From Kluyvera sp047971185 (GTDB lineage Bacteria; Pseudomonadota; Gammaproteobacteria; Enterobacterales; Enterobacteriaceae): DNA of 64,000 bases. The stretch covers positions 1 to 64,000 of the forward strand of contig NZ_JBKDZH010000015.1 of assembly GCF_047971185.1 (NCBI RefSeq), read 5' to 3'. The translations under genes were made by a program, and so were the position numbers. This document shows, in pieces, positions 8,515 through 17,817 of the stretch (position 1 is its first letter; each line of letters opens with the position of its first letter). A model generated the notes under the pieces. The model did not search any database, was not told where the DNA came from, and saw nothing but the letters and a program-made list of their open reading frames with translations.

Positions 8515-9093
8515 ATGTCTATACAGAACGAAATGCCTGGTTACACCCTGCTGAACCAGCTGTTAAACCAACAAGGGGTAGGCCTGACGCCTGCGGAAAT
8601 GCACGGTCTGCTCAGCGGTTTGCTCTGCGGCGGAAACAAAGACAGCTCATGGCAGCCGCTGGTTCACGACCTGACCAACGAAGGTCTGGCGTTTGGCCAC
8701 GAGCTTGCCGAATCGCTGCGTTCCATGCATGCGGCCACCAGCGACGCGCTGGAAGACGACGGCTTCCTTTTTCAGCTTTATCTGCCTGACGGCGACGACG
8801 TCAGCGTGTTTGACCGCGCCGACGCGCTCTCCGGCTGGGTGAATCACTTCCTGCTTGGCCTGGGCATGGTTCAGCCGAAGCTGGAGAAAGTGAAAGGTGA
8901 AGCGGGCGAAGCCATTGACGATCTTCGAAATATTGCGCAACTTGGCTATGAAGAAGATGAAGATCAGGAAGAGCTGGAGATGTCGCTGGAAGAAATTATC
9001 GAATACGTTCGCGTAGCGGCGCTGCTGTGCCACGAGACGTTCACCCACCCGCAGCCGACGGCACCAGAAGTCCGGAAACCTACCTTACACTAA
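8515..9093 (+). CDS. ygfB: UPF0149 family protein YgfB
   Basis: Conserved cytosolic helical protein of unknown biochemical role in Enterobacteria; the Pseudomonas homologue dampens expression of a peptidoglycan amidase gene. Start at 8515 gives 192 residues (MSIQNEMPGY), as in E. coli; ATG 8509 only adds two residues. A highly acidic stretch (GYEEDEDQEELEMSLEEIIEYV) lies at about 142-165. It is the first gene of a likely ygfB-pepP-ubiH-ubiI operon. Confidence 0.94.
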   Translation: MSIQNEMPGYTLLNQLLNQQGVGLTPAEMHGLLSGLLCGGNKDSSWQPLVHDLTNEGLAFGHELAESLRSMHAATSDALEDDGFLFQLYLPDGDDVSVFDRADALSGWVNHFLLGLGMVQPKLEKVKGEAGEAIDDLRNIAQLGYEEDEDQEELEMSLEEIIEYVRVAALLCHETFTHPQPTAPEVRKPTLH

Positions 9094-9145
9094 ACATAAT
9101 ACCTGCTCTGCGTGTTGCAGCGCGAAGGGATTGAAAGGAGATGTC

Positions 9146-10462
9146 ATGACACAGCAAGCGTTTCTCCGCCGCCGCCAGGCACTGCTGGCGCAAATGAAGC
9201 CAGGCAGCGCGGCGCTGATTTTTGCCGCGCCAGAGGTGACGCGCAGCGCGGATTCTGAGTATCCCTATCGCCAGAACAGCGATTTCTGGTACTTCACCGG
9301 CTTTAACGAGCCCGAAGCCTTGCTGGTGCTGATTAAAAGCGATGACACCCACAATCACAGCGTGTTGTTCAATCGCGTTCGCGACCTGACAGCGGAGATC
9401 TGGTTTGGTCGCCGTCTGGGGCAGGACGCGGCGCCGGAAAAACTGGGCGTCGACCGCGCGCTGGCGTTCAGCGAAATCAACCAGCAGCTGTTCCAGCTGC
9501 TGAACGGCCTGGATGTGATTTACCATGCCCAGGGCGAATATGCATGGGCGGATGAGATTGTGTTCACCGCGCTGGACAAGCTGCGCAAAGGTTCACGCCA
9601 GAATCTGGTCGCGCCGGACTCGATGATCGACTGGCGCCCGATGGTGCACGAAATGCGTCTGTTCAAAGACAGCGAAGAAATTGACATCCTGCGCCGCGCC
9701 GGCGAAATCAGCGCGCTGGCGCACACCCGCGCGATGGAAAAATGCCGTCCGGGGATGTTTGAATATCAGCTGGAAGGCGAGATTCTGCACGAATTCACTC
9801 GCCACGGCGCGCGTTTCCCGTCCTATAACACCATCGTCGGCGGCGGCGAGAACGGCTGTATCCTGCACTACACCGAAAATGAATCGGAACTGCGCGACGG
9901 CGAGCTGGTGCTGATTGACGCGGGCTGTGAATACAAAGGCTATGCCGGTGACATCACCCGAACCTTCCCGGTAAACGGCAAATTCACCCCGGCGCAGCGT
10001 GCTATCTACGACATCGTGCTGGCCTCGCTGTACAAAGCGCTCGAGCTGTACCGCCCGGGCACCTCCATTCAGGAAGTGACCGGCGAAGTGGTGCGTATCA
10101 TGGTGACCGGCCTGCATGGCCTGGGGATCCTCAAAGGTGAAATTGACCAGCTGATCGCCGACAACGCGCACCGTCCGTACTTTATGCACGGCCTGAGCCA
10201 CTGGCTGGGGCTGGACGTTCACGATGTGGGCGTGTACGGCGCTGAGCGCTCTCGCGTGCTGGAACCGGGTATGGTGCTGACCGTTGAGCCGGGCCTGTAT
10301 ATTGCGCCGGACGCCGACGTACCGGCGGAATATCGCGGCATTGGGATTCGTATTGAAGACGACATTCTGATTACCGAAGACGGCAATGAAAACCTGACGG
10401 CCAGCGTTGTGAAGAATGCGGACGACATCGAGGCGCTGATGGCGGCGGCGCGCCAGCTATGA
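9146..10462 (+). CDS. pepP: Xaa-Pro aminopeptidase P
   Basis: Manganese metallopeptidase that removes N-terminal residues preceding proline. The ATG at 9146 follows AAAGGAG at ideal spacing and gives 438 residues; the frame could open at a TTG at 9131, which lies at the ribosome binding site and is unlikely. The creatinase-like N-domain (about 1-170) leads into the pita-bread catalytic domain with metal ligands in LIDAGCEYKGYAGDITR, HGLSHWLGLDVHD, TVEPGLY and GIRIEDD. It overlaps ubiH by four bases. Confidence 0.97.
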   Translation: MTQQAFLRRRQALLAQMKPGSAALIFAAPEVTRSADSEYPYRQNSDFWYFTGFNEPEALLVLIKSDDTHNHSVLFNRVRDLTAEIWFGRRLGQDAAPEKLGVDRALAFSEINQQLFQLLNGLDVIYHAQGEYAWADEIVFTALDKLRKGSRQNLVAPDSMIDWRPMVHEMRLFKDSEEIDILRRAGEISALAHTRAMEKCRPGMFEYQLEGEILHEFTRHGARFPSYNTIVGGGENGCILHYTENESELRDGELVLIDAGCEYKGYAGDITRTFPVNGKFTPAQRAIYDIVLASLYKALELYRPGTSIQEVTGEVVRIMVTGLHGLGILKGEIDQLIADNAHRPYFMHGLSHWLGLDVHDVGVYGAERSRVLEPGMVLTVEPGLYIAPDADVPAEYRGIGIRIEDDILITEDGNENLTASVVKNADDIEALMAAARQL

Positions 10463-11637
10463 GCCTGATTATTGTCGGCGGCGGGATGACCGGCGCCACG
10501 CTGGCGCTGGCGGTATCGCAGCTGACGGCAGGCCGTCTGCCGGTGCATCTGATTGAGGCGGCGGATATCGACGCCGCACAGCATCCGGGCTTTGATGCCC
10601 GGGCGATCGCGCTGGCGGCGGGCACCTGTCAGCAGCTGGCGAAAATTAATCTGTGGCAGGCGATAGCCGATTGCGCCACCCCGATTACCACCGTGCACGT
10701 CAGCGATCGCGGCCACGCCGGGTTTGTCACGTTGAACGCCGACGATTATCGCCTGGCGGCGCTGGGCAACGTGGTTGAACTGCACGACGTCGGCCAGCGG
10801 CTGTTTGCTCTGCTGCGCCGCGCGCCCGGTGTGACGCTGCACTGCCCGTCGCGCGTGGCGCAGGTTGAGCGTCACAGCGACGGCGTAAACGTCACCCTCG
10901 ATAGCGGCGAAACCCTGCGCGGCAAGCTGCTGGTGGCCGCCGACGGTTCGCGCTCGATGCTTGGCGAACGGTGCGGCATTCACTGGCAGCAGGAGCCGTA
11001 TAACCAGCTGGCGGTGATTGCTAACGTCACCACCGCCGTCCCGCATCAGGGGCGTGCGTTTGAACGCTTTACCGAGCACGGCCCGCTGGCGATGCTGCCG
11101 ATGTCGCATAACCGCTGCTCGCTGGTGTGGTGCCATCCGCGCGATCGTCACGATGAGGTGCTCGGTTGGTCCGATGCGCGTTTCTGCGACGAACTGCAGC
11201 GGGCGTTCGGTTGGCGTTTAGGCCGCATTACTCAGGCCGGGGCGCGCAGCGTGTACCCGCTATCGTTGACCACCGCCACGCGCACGGTTTCGCACCGTCT
11301 GGCGCTGGTGGGCAACGCCGCGCAGACGCTGCATCCTATCGCCGGGCAGGGCTTTAATCTTGGCCTGCGCGATGTGATGACGCTGGCGGAGAACCTGGCG
11401 CAGGCGCAGGCCGCGCGGCAGGATATCGGCGACTATGCGTTGTTGTGCCAGTACCAGCGTCAGCGGGCGGAGGATAAAGCCGCCACCATCGGCGTTACCG
11501 ATGGGCTGGTGCATCTGTTTGCTAACCGTTGGGCCCCGCTGGTTGTCGGGCGCAACGTGGGGCTGATGGCGATGGAATTATTTACCCCTGCCCGTGATGT
11601 GCTGGCGCAGCGGACGCTGGGCTGGGTTGCCCGTTAA
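10459..11637 (+). CDS. ubiH: 2-octaprenyl-6-methoxyphenol hydroxylase
   Basis: FAD monooxygenase that adds a ring hydroxyl in ubiquinone synthesis. 392 residues, the E. coli length. The FAD motif IIVGGGMTGATLAL is at the N-terminus, DARAIALAAGTCQQL follows, and the second FAD motif LVGNAAQTLHPIAGQGFNLG (with Asn where most family members have Asp) is at about 280-300. ATG overlaps the pepP stop (ATGA), so the genes are translationally coupled. Confidence 0.97.
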   Translation: MSLIIVGGGMTGATLALAVSQLTAGRLPVHLIEAADIDAAQHPGFDARAIALAAGTCQQLAKINLWQAIADCATPITTVHVSDRGHAGFVTLNADDYRLAALGNVVELHDVGQRLFALLRRAPGVTLHCPSRVAQVERHSDGVNVTLDSGETLRGKLLVAADGSRSMLGERCGIHWQQEPYNQLAVIANVTTAVPHQGRAFERFTEHGPLAMLPMSHNRCSLVWCHPRDRHDEVLGWSDARFCDELQRAFGWRLGRITQAGARSVYPLSLTTATRTVSHRLALVGNAAQTLHPIAGQGFNLGLRDVMTLAENLAQAQAARQDIGDYALLCQYQRQRAEDKAATIGVTDGLVHLFANRWAPLVVGRNVGLMAMELFTPARDVLAQRTLGWVAR

Positions 11638-11655
11638 GAGCTGTAAGGAGTGAAT

Positions 11656-12858
11656 GTGCAAAGTGTTGATGTTGCCATCGTAGGCGGTGGTATGGTCGGG
11701 CTGGCGGTGGCCTGCGGGTTACAGGGCAGCGGCCTGCGGGTTGCCGTGCTGGAACAATCTCTGCCGCAAGCGTTGGCCGCCGATGCGCCGCCCGCGCTGC
11801 GCGTGTCCGCCATAAATGCCGGCAGTGAAAAACTGCTGTCGAAGCTGGACGTCTGGCAGGCGATTGTCGCCCAGCGCGCCAGCCGCTACCACGGCATGGA
11901 AGTGTGGGATAAAGACAGCTTTGGCCGCATTGCGTTTGACGATCGCAGCATGGGCTACAGTCATCTGGGGCATATTGTTGAAAACGCGGTGATCCATCAT
12001 GCGTTATGGCAGAAAGCCGAGCGTAGCGCCGACGTCACGCTGATGGCCCCGGCTGAACTCCAGCAGGTGGCGTGGGGCGAAAATGAGGCGTTTCTGACGC
12101 TGAAAGACGGCAGTATGTTGACCGCGCGTCTGGTGGTGGGGGCCGATGGCGCCAACTCGTGGCTGCGCAGCAAGGCCGATATTCCGCTGACCTTCTGGGA
12201 TTATCGCCATCACGCGCTGGTGGCGACCGTGCGGACGGAAGAGCCGCACGAGGCGGTTGCGCGCCAGAGCTTCCACGGCGACGGCATCCTGGCTTTTCTG
12301 CCGCTCAGCGATCCGCATCTGTGTTCTATCGTCTGGTCGCTGTCGCCGGAAGAGGCGCAGCGTATGCAGCAGGCGGATGAAAGCGAGTTCAACAAAGCGT
12401 TGAATATCGCCTTTGATAACCGTCTGGGGCTGTGCCAGGTGGAGAGCGAACGCCAGATTTATCCGCTGACCGGCCGCTACGCGCGCCAGTTCGCCGCGCA
12501 TCGTCTGGCGCTGGTGGGCGACGCCGCGCACACCATTCATCCGCTAGCGGGGCAGGGCGTAAACCTGGGCTTTATGGACGCTGCCGAGCTGATTGACGAG
12601 CTGAAACGCCTGCACGCGCAGGGCAAAGATATCGGCCAGCATTTTTATCTGCGCCGCTACGAGCGCAGCCGCAAGCACAGCGCCGCGCTGATGCTGGCGG
12701 GAATGCAGGGCTTCCGCGAACTCTTTGCCGGCGAAAACACGGCGAAAAAGCTGCTGCGCGATATTGGTCTTAAACTCGCCGATACGCTGCCCGGCGTAAA
12801 ACCGCAGCTGATTCGTCAGGCGATGGGCCTCAATGACCTGCCGGAGTGGCTTCGTTAA
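11656..12858 (+). CDS. ubiI: 2-octaprenylphenol C5-hydroxylase UbiI
   Basis: FAD monooxygenase (formerly visC) that hydroxylates C5 of the ubiquinone ring. GTG at 11656 gives 400 residues (VQSVDVAIVGGG), the E. coli length, with TAAGGAG 6 bases upstream; the GTG at 11650 overlaps that ribosome binding site. FAD motifs VAIVGGGMVGLAVA at about 5-18 and LVGDAAHTIHPLAGQGVNLG at about 285-304. Paralogue of the preceding ubiH; last gene of the operon. An ACTCCCGGC/GCCGGGAGT hairpin (12874-12897) without a T run follows. Confidence 0.96.
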   Translation: MQSVDVAIVGGGMVGLAVACGLQGSGLRVAVLEQSLPQALAADAPPALRVSAINAGSEKLLSKLDVWQAIVAQRASRYHGMEVWDKDSFGRIAFDDRSMGYSHLGHIVENAVIHHALWQKAERSADVTLMAPAELQQVAWGENEAFLTLKDGSMLTARLVVGADGANSWLRSKADIPLTFWDYRHHALVATVRTEEPHEAVARQSFHGDGILAFLPLSDPHLCSIVWSLSPEEAQRMQQADESEFNKALNIAFDNRLGLCQVESERQIYPLTGRYARQFAAHRLALVGDAAHTIHPLAGQGVNLGFMDAAELIDELKRLHAQGKDIGQHFYLRRYERSRKHSAALMLAGMQGFRELFAGENTAKKLLRDIGLKLADTLPGVKPQLIRQAMGLNDLPEWLR

Positions 12859-13250
12859 GTCGCTCACACTTTTACTCCCGGCTGCTCTGCCGGGAGTCCC
12901 TCCCCTCATTTGAAAAATTCTAATTTCACGCCATTTTTCGCATTAGTTTTATTAATCCATCAAATTTTATGTTACGGGAAAGTCGCCCTGTTTTTCGCAG
13001 GAAATATTATCTTATGCTGAATTGTTAACCGTTATTGTTAATTAAATGTGGTGTAATTCGCTTTTTTCCAGTTGATTCCTCTGTATGCTTTTTGGCGGCT
13101 TTTAGCCATAAGCTAATGTGATGCCCCCTTTTTCCTGATGGTTTAGCACGGTGTTCGGTGGTAAGTTCAGGGAAAAGAGAACGTTTGCGTCGGTGCCTGG
13201 ACGGGCGTCGGCGCGTGTTTTTGTGGTGCGATATATTCAACGAGGACATG
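12859..13250 (+). promoter_or_regulatory. gcvTHP control region
   Basis: 392 bases without a gene. An AT-rich left half contains several CTAAT/ATTAG elements (12920-12924, 12942-12946, 13113-13117), the core of known GcvA sites, and AT-rich tracts of the type Lrp occupies in E. coli. The right third is a GC-rich leader. No convincing glycine riboswitch is present. Apart from the PurR-like operator these sites are motif matches only. Confidence 0.5.
13175..13190. promoter_or_regulatory. PurR-like operator in the gcv leader
   Basis: AAGAGAACGTTTGCGT matches the reverse complement of the PurR consensus ACGCAAACGTTTTCNT with one mismatch, 60 bases upstream of gcvT. PurR repression of gcvTHP is established in E. 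coli, which supports the call. Confidence 0.8.
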
Positions 13251-14345
13251 ATGGCTCAACAAACGCCTTTGTATGACCAGCACGTGTTATGTGGCGCGCG
13301 TATGGTGGATTTCCACGGCTGGATGATGCCGCTGCACTATGGCTCGCAGATTGATGAGCACCACGCGGTGCGTACCGACGCCGGGATGTTCGATGTGTCG
13401 CACATGACCATCGTCGACCTGCACGGCCCGCGTACCCGCGAGTTTCTCCGCTATCTGCTGGCCAACGACGTGGCGAAGCTCACGAAGCCCGGCAAGGCGC
13501 TTTATAGCGGTATGCTAAACGCATCGGGCGGCGTGATTGATGACCTGATCGTTTACTACTTCACCGAAGATTTCTTCCGCCTCGTCGTTAACTCCGCCAC
13601 CCGCGAAAAAGACCTCTCCTGGATTACCCAACACGCTGAACCTTACGCCATTGATATCACCGTCCGCGACGATCTGTCGCTGATCGCGGTACAGGGGCCG
13701 AACGCGCAGGCGAAAGCGGCCACGCTGTTTAGCGATGAGCAGCGCCGCGCGGTAGAAGGCATGAAGCCGTTCTTCGGCGTGCAGGCGGGTGATTTGTTTA
13801 TCGCCACCACCGGCTACACCGGCGAAGCGGGCTATGAAATTGCCCTGCCGAAAGCGCAGGCGGCAGATTTCTGGCAGCAGCTGGTGCAGGCGGGCGTGAA
13901 GCCATGCGGCCTGGGCGCGCGCGATACGCTGCGTTTAGAAGCCGGCATGAACCTGTACGGGCAGGAGATGGATGAAGGCGTCTCCCCGCTGGCGGCCAAC
14001 ATGGGCTGGACCATCGCCTGGGAACCGGCTGATCGCAACTTTATTGGCCGCGACGTGCTGGAGCTGGAACGCGAAAAAGGCACCGACCAGTTGGTGGGCC
14101 TGGTGATGACCGAAAAAGGCGTGCTGCGCGGCGAACTGCCGGTGCGTTTTACCGATGAGAACGGCAATCCGCGCGAAGGTGTGATCACCAGCGGGACTTT
14201 CTCGCCGACCTTAGGCCATAGTATTGCGCTGGCTCGCGTCCCTCAGGGCATCGGCGAGACGGCGATTGTGCAAATCCGTAACCGTGAAATGCCGGTGAAG
14301 GTCACCAAACCTGTTTTTGTACGTAACGGCAAGGCCGTGGCGTAA
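13251..14345 (+). CDS. gcvT: Glycine cleavage system T protein (aminomethyltransferase)
   Basis: Transfers the methylene group from the aminomethyl-lipoyl arm of the H protein to tetrahydrofolate and releases ammonia. The ATG at 13251 follows CGAGGAC and gives 364 residues (MAQQTPLYDQHVLCG), the E. coli length; upstream in-frame starts lie in the leader. Recognisable segments are MVDFHGWMMPLHYG, GMFDVSHM, the catalytic-region RDDLSLIAVQGPNA and GARDTLRLEAGMNLYGQ. First gene of gcvT-gcvH-gcvP. Confidence 0.97.
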   Translation: MAQQTPLYDQHVLCGARMVDFHGWMMPLHYGSQIDEHHAVRTDAGMFDVSHMTIVDLHGPRTREFLRYLLANDVAKLTKPGKALYSGMLNASGGVIDDLIVYYFTEDFFRLVVNSATREKDLSWITQHAEPYAIDITVRDDLSLIAVQGPNAQAKAATLFSDEQRRAVEGMKPFFGVQAGDLFIATTGYTGEAGYEIALPKAQAADFWQQLVQAGVKPCGLGARDTLRLEAGMNLYGQEMDEGVSPLAANMGWTIAWEPADRNFIGRDVLELEREKGTDQLVGLVMTEKGVLRGELPVRFTDENGNPREGVITSGTFSPTLGHSIALARVPQGIGETAIVQIRNREMPVKVTKPVFVRNGKAVA

Positions 14346-14371
14346 GCGATTATTATTCTGGAGATTTTTTG

Positions 14372-14761
14372 ATGAGCAACGTACCAGCAGAACTGAAATA
14401 CAGTAAAGAACACGAATGGCTGCGCAAAGAAGCGGACGGCAGCTACACCGTTGGCATCACCGAGCACGCGCAGGAATTACTGGGCGACATGGTGTTCGTT
14501 GATCTGCCGGAAGTCGGCGCTACCGTTAGCGCGGGTGACGACTGTGCGGTCGCGGAGTCCGTGAAAGCGGCGTCCGATATCTACGCGCCAATCAGCGGCG
14601 AAATCGTTGCGGTTAACGAAGAACTGGGTGATTCACCGGAGCTGGTAAACAGCGAACCCTACGCCGGCGGCTGGATCTTCAAGATCAAGGCCAGCGACGA
14701 AGCGGAAGTGGCCGCGCTGCTGGATGCCACCGCATACGAAGCCCTGTTAGAAGACGAGTAA
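14372..14761 (+). CDS. gcvH: Glycine cleavage system H protein (lipoyl carrier)
   Basis: Carries the aminomethyl group between P and T proteins on a lipoyl-lysine. The ATG at 14372 gives 129 residues; a TTG three bases upstream is not needed. The lipoylation site is Lys65 in AESVKAAS, within a biotinyl/lipoyl fold. TCTGGAGA lies 12 bases upstream of the ATG. 26 bases follow gcvT. Confidence 0.97.
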   Translation: MSNVPAELKYSKEHEWLRKEADGSYTVGITEHAQELLGDMVFVDLPEVGATVSAGDDCAVAESVKAASDIYAPISGEIVAVNEELGDSPELVNSEPYAGGWIFKIKASDEAEVAALLDATAYEALLEDE

Positions 14762-14766
14762 GGTTG

Positions 14767-14833
14767 TGCCGGATGGCACTGCGTTTATCCGGCCTACATC
14801 CCGTAGGCCCGGTAAGCGGAGCGCCACCGGGCA
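14767..14833. repeat. REP/BIME element between gcvH and gcvP
   Basis: Two REP units in opposite orientation: GCCGGATGGCA...TATCCGGCCTAC (14768-14797) and GTAGGCCCGGTAAGCG...CCACCGGGC (14803-14832). This is the classical enterobacterial BIME layout and it sits inside an operon, where it may form stable hairpins that tune mRNA decay between gcvH and gcvP. Confidence 0.85.
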
Positions 14834-14882
14834 AGTCAGTTAGACAATCACGATTCACCGCACGTTTCAGGAACCATCGCTC

Positions 14883-17756
14883 ATGACACAGACTTTAAGC
14901 CAGCTTGAAAACCGTGGCGCGTTTATTGAACGTCACATCGGGCCGGACGCCCAGCAGCAGCAAGAGATGCTCAAAACGGTTGGCGCGGATTCACTCAACG
15001 CACTGATTGAACAGATCGTGCCAAAAGATATCCAGCTTGCTACGCCGCCTCAGGTAGGCGACGCCACCACAGAATTCGCCGCGCTGGCGGAGCTGAAAGC
15101 GATTGCCGGCCGCAACAAGCGCTTTAAGTCGTACATTGGCATGGGCTACACCCCGGTGCAGCTGCCGCCGGTTATCCTGCGCAACATGCTGGAAAACCCG
15201 GGCTGGTACACCGCGTATACCCCGTACCAGCCGGAAGTGTCTCAGGGCCGTCTGGAAGCGCTGCTCAACTTCCAGCAGGTCACGCTGGATCTGACCGGCC
15301 TGGACATGGCATCCGCTTCCCTGCTGGATGAAGCGACCGCCGCGGCCGAAGCGATGGCGATGGCCAAGCGCGTCAGCAAACTGAAAAACGCGAACCGCTT
15401 TTTTGTCGCGGACGACGTGCATCCGCAAACGCTGGACGTGGTGCGCACCCGCGCGGAAACCTTCGGTTTTGACGTGATTGTCGACAGCGCCGACAAAGCG
15501 CTGGAGCACCAGGACGTCTTCGGCGTACTGCTGCAGCAGGTGGGCACTACCGGTGAAGTGCACGACTACAGCCCGCTGATTGCCGAGCTGAAAGCGCGCA
15601 AAATCGTGGTCAGCGTCGCCGCTGATTTCATGGCGCTGGTGCTGTTAACCGCACCGGGCAAACAGGGCGCGGATATTGTGTTCGGCTCCGCTCAACGCTT
15701 CGGCGTCCCGATGGGCTACGGTGGCCCGCACGCGGCGTTCTTTGCCGCGAAAGATGAATTCAAACGCGCGATGCCGGGCCGTATTATCGGCGTATCGAAA
15801 GATGCGGCGGGCAATACCGCGCTGCGCATGGCGATGCAGACTCGCGAGCAGCATATTCGCCGCGAGAAAGCCAACTCCAATATCTGTACCTCGCAGGTGC
15901 TGCTGGCCAACATTGCCAGCCTGTACGCGGTCTTCCACGGCCCGGTTGGCCTGAAACGCATTGCGAACCGCATTCACCGCCTGACCGATATTCTGGCTAC
16001 CGGCCTGCAGCAGAAAGGGCAGAAACTGCGCCATGCGCACTTCTTCGATACCCTGTGCGTGGAAGTGGCGGACAAAGCGGCGGTGCTGGCACGCGCCCAG
16101 GCTGCGGAAATCAACCTGCGCAGCGACATTCTGAACGCCGTGGGCATTACCCTGAACGAAACCACCAGTCGTGAAGACGTGCTGGCGCTGTTTAACGTGA
16201 TCCTCGGCGACAACCATGGCCTGGATATCGACACGCTGGATAAAGACGTGGCGCTCGATAGCCGTTCCATTCAGAGCAGTATGCTGCGCGACGATGCGAT
16301 CCTCGCGCACCCGGTCTTTAACCGCTACCACAGCGAAACCGAGATGATGCGCTATATGCACTCGCTGGAGCGTAAAGATCTGGCGCTGAATCAGGCGATG
16401 ATCCCGCTGGGCTCTTGCACCATGAAGCTGAACGCCGCAGCGGAAATGATCCCAATTACCTGGCCGGAATTCGCTGAGCTGCACCCGTTCTGCCCGGTGG
16501 GTCAGGCCGAAGGTTACCATCAGATGATCGGTCAGCTTTCCGAGTGGCTGGTGAAACTGACCGGTTACGATGCGCTGTGCATGCAGCCGAACTCCGGCGC
16601 GCAGGGCGAATACGCCGGTCTGCTGGCGATTCGCCACTACCACGAAAGCCGCAACGACGGCCATCGTGATATCTGCCTGATCCCAAGCTCGGCGCACGGC
16701 ACCAACCCGGCTTCCGCACAGATGGCGGGCATGCAGGTGGTAGTGGTGGCCTGCGATAAGAACGGCAACATCGATCTTGCCGATCTGCGCGCGAAAGCCG
16801 AGCAGCACGCGGCGAATCTCTCCTGCATCATGGTGACCTACCCATCTACCCACGGCGTGTACGAAGAGACCATCCGTGAAGTGTGCGAAATTGTGCACCA
16901 GTTCGGCGGCCAGGTTTACCTCGACGGCGCGAACATGAACGCCCAGGTCGGGATTACCTCTCCGGGCTTTATCGGCGCGGACGTTTCGCACCTGAACCTG
17001 CACAAAACCTTCTGCATCCCACACGGCGGCGGCGGCCCGGGCATGGGCCCTATCGGCGTGAAATCGCACCTGGCACCGTTCGTGCCGGGCCACAGCGTGG
17101 TGCACATTGAAGGCATGCTGACCCGCCAGGGCGCGGTGTCCGCGGCACCGTTCGGCAGCGCGTCTATTCTGCCAATCAGCTGGATGTACATCCGCATGAT
17201 GGGCGCGGAAGGGCTGAAGCAGGCCAGCCAGGTAGCAATCCTCAACGCTAACTACATTGCGACTCGCCTGAAAGACGCGTATCCGGTGCTGTACACCGGC
17301 AGCCACGGCCATGTGGCGCACGAATGTATTCTGGATATTCGTCCGCTGAAAGAAGAGACCGGCATCAGCGAGCTGGACATTGCTAAGCGCCTGATTGACT
17401 ACGGTTTCCATGCGCCGACCATGTCCTTCCCGGTGGCGGGCACGCTGATGGTTGAGCCGACGGAATCAGAAGGCAAGGCCGAACTGGACCGCTTTATCGA
17501 CGCGATGCTGGCGATTCGCAGCGAAATCGACCGCGTGAAAGCGGGCGAGTGGACGCTGGAAGATAACCCGCTGGTCAACTCTCCGCATACCCAGAATGAA
17601 CTGGTCGCCGAGTGGAATCACGGCTACAGCCGCGAGCTGGCGGTCTTCCCGGCGGGCGTGGCGAACAAGTACTGGCCGACCGTTAAACGTCTTGATGACG
17701 TGTACGGCGACCGTAACCTGTTCTGCTCCTGCGTACCAATGAGCGAATACCAGTAA
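14883..17756 (+). CDS. gcvP: Glycine dehydrogenase (decarboxylating), P protein
   Basis: Pyridoxal-phosphate enzyme that decarboxylates glycine and loads the aminomethyl group on the H protein. 957 residues, identical in length to E. coli: two homologous halves fused, the C-terminal half holding the PLP lysine Lys708 in LNLHKTFCIPHGGGGPG. The central joint carries NQAMIPLGSCTMKLNAAAEM. A hairpin terminator follows 22 bases after the stop. Confidence 0.98.
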   Translation: MTQTLSQLENRGAFIERHIGPDAQQQQEMLKTVGADSLNALIEQIVPKDIQLATPPQVGDATTEFAALAELKAIAGRNKRFKSYIGMGYTPVQLPPVILRNMLENPGWYTAYTPYQPEVSQGRLEALLNFQQVTLDLTGLDMASASLLDEATAAAEAMAMAKRVSKLKNANRFFVADDVHPQTLDVVRTRAETFGFDVIVDSADKALEHQDVFGVLLQQVGTTGEVHDYSPLIAELKARKIVVSVAADFMALVLLTAPGKQGADIVFGSAQRFGVPMGYGGPHAAFFAAKDEFKRAMPGRIIGVSKDAAGNTALRMAMQTREQHIRREKANSNICTSQVLLANIASLYAVFHGPVGLKRIANRIHRLTDILATGLQQKGQKLRHAHFFDTLCVEVADKAAVLARAQAAEINLRSDILNAVGITLNETTSREDVLALFNVILGDNHGLDIDTLDKDVALDSRSIQSSMLRDDAILAHPVFNRYHSETEMMRYMHSLERKDLALNQAMIPLGSCTMKLNAAAEMIPITWPEFAELHPFCPVGQAEGYHQMIGQLSEWLVKLTGYDALCMQPNSGAQGEYAGLLAIRHYHESRNDGHRDICLIPSSAHGTNPASAQMAGMQVVVVACDKNGNIDLADLRAKAEQHAANLSCIMVTYPSTHGVYEETIREVCEIVHQFGGQVYLDGANMNAQVGITSPGFIGADVSHLNLHKTFCIPHGGGGPGMGPIGVKSHLAPFVPGHSVVHIEGMLTRQGAVSAAPFGSASILPISWMYIRMMGAEGLKQASQVAILNANYIATRLKDAYPVLYTGSHGHVAHECILDIRPLKEETGISELDIAKRLIDYGFHAPTMSFPVAGTLMVEPTESEGKAELDRFIDAMLAIRSEIDRVKAGEWTLEDNPLVNSPHTQNELVAEWNHGYSRELAVFPAGVANKYWPTVKRLDDVYGDRNLFCSCVPMSEYQ

Positions 17757-17778
17757 TCGCTTGTTTACACTATCTTTT

Positions 17779-17807
17779 AAAGGCGCTTCGGCGCCTTTAT
17801 TTTTTTG
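17779..17807 (+). terminator. Terminator of gcvTHP
   Basis: AAAGGCGC-TTCG-GCGCCTTT perfect stem followed by ATTTTTTT. The ygfF ribosome binding site begins just after it. Confidence 0.9.
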
Positions 17808-17817
17808 GGAGAAACGA

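Noticed and set aside
12859..13250. Glycine riboswitch upstream of gcvT
   Set aside because: No tandem glycine aptamer landmarks; protein regulators control this operon in enterobacteria.
15645..17411. 588-codon open frame antisense to gcvP
   Set aside because: GC-rich codon bias of gcvP leaves long open antisense frames; no ribosome binding site and no recognisable protein.
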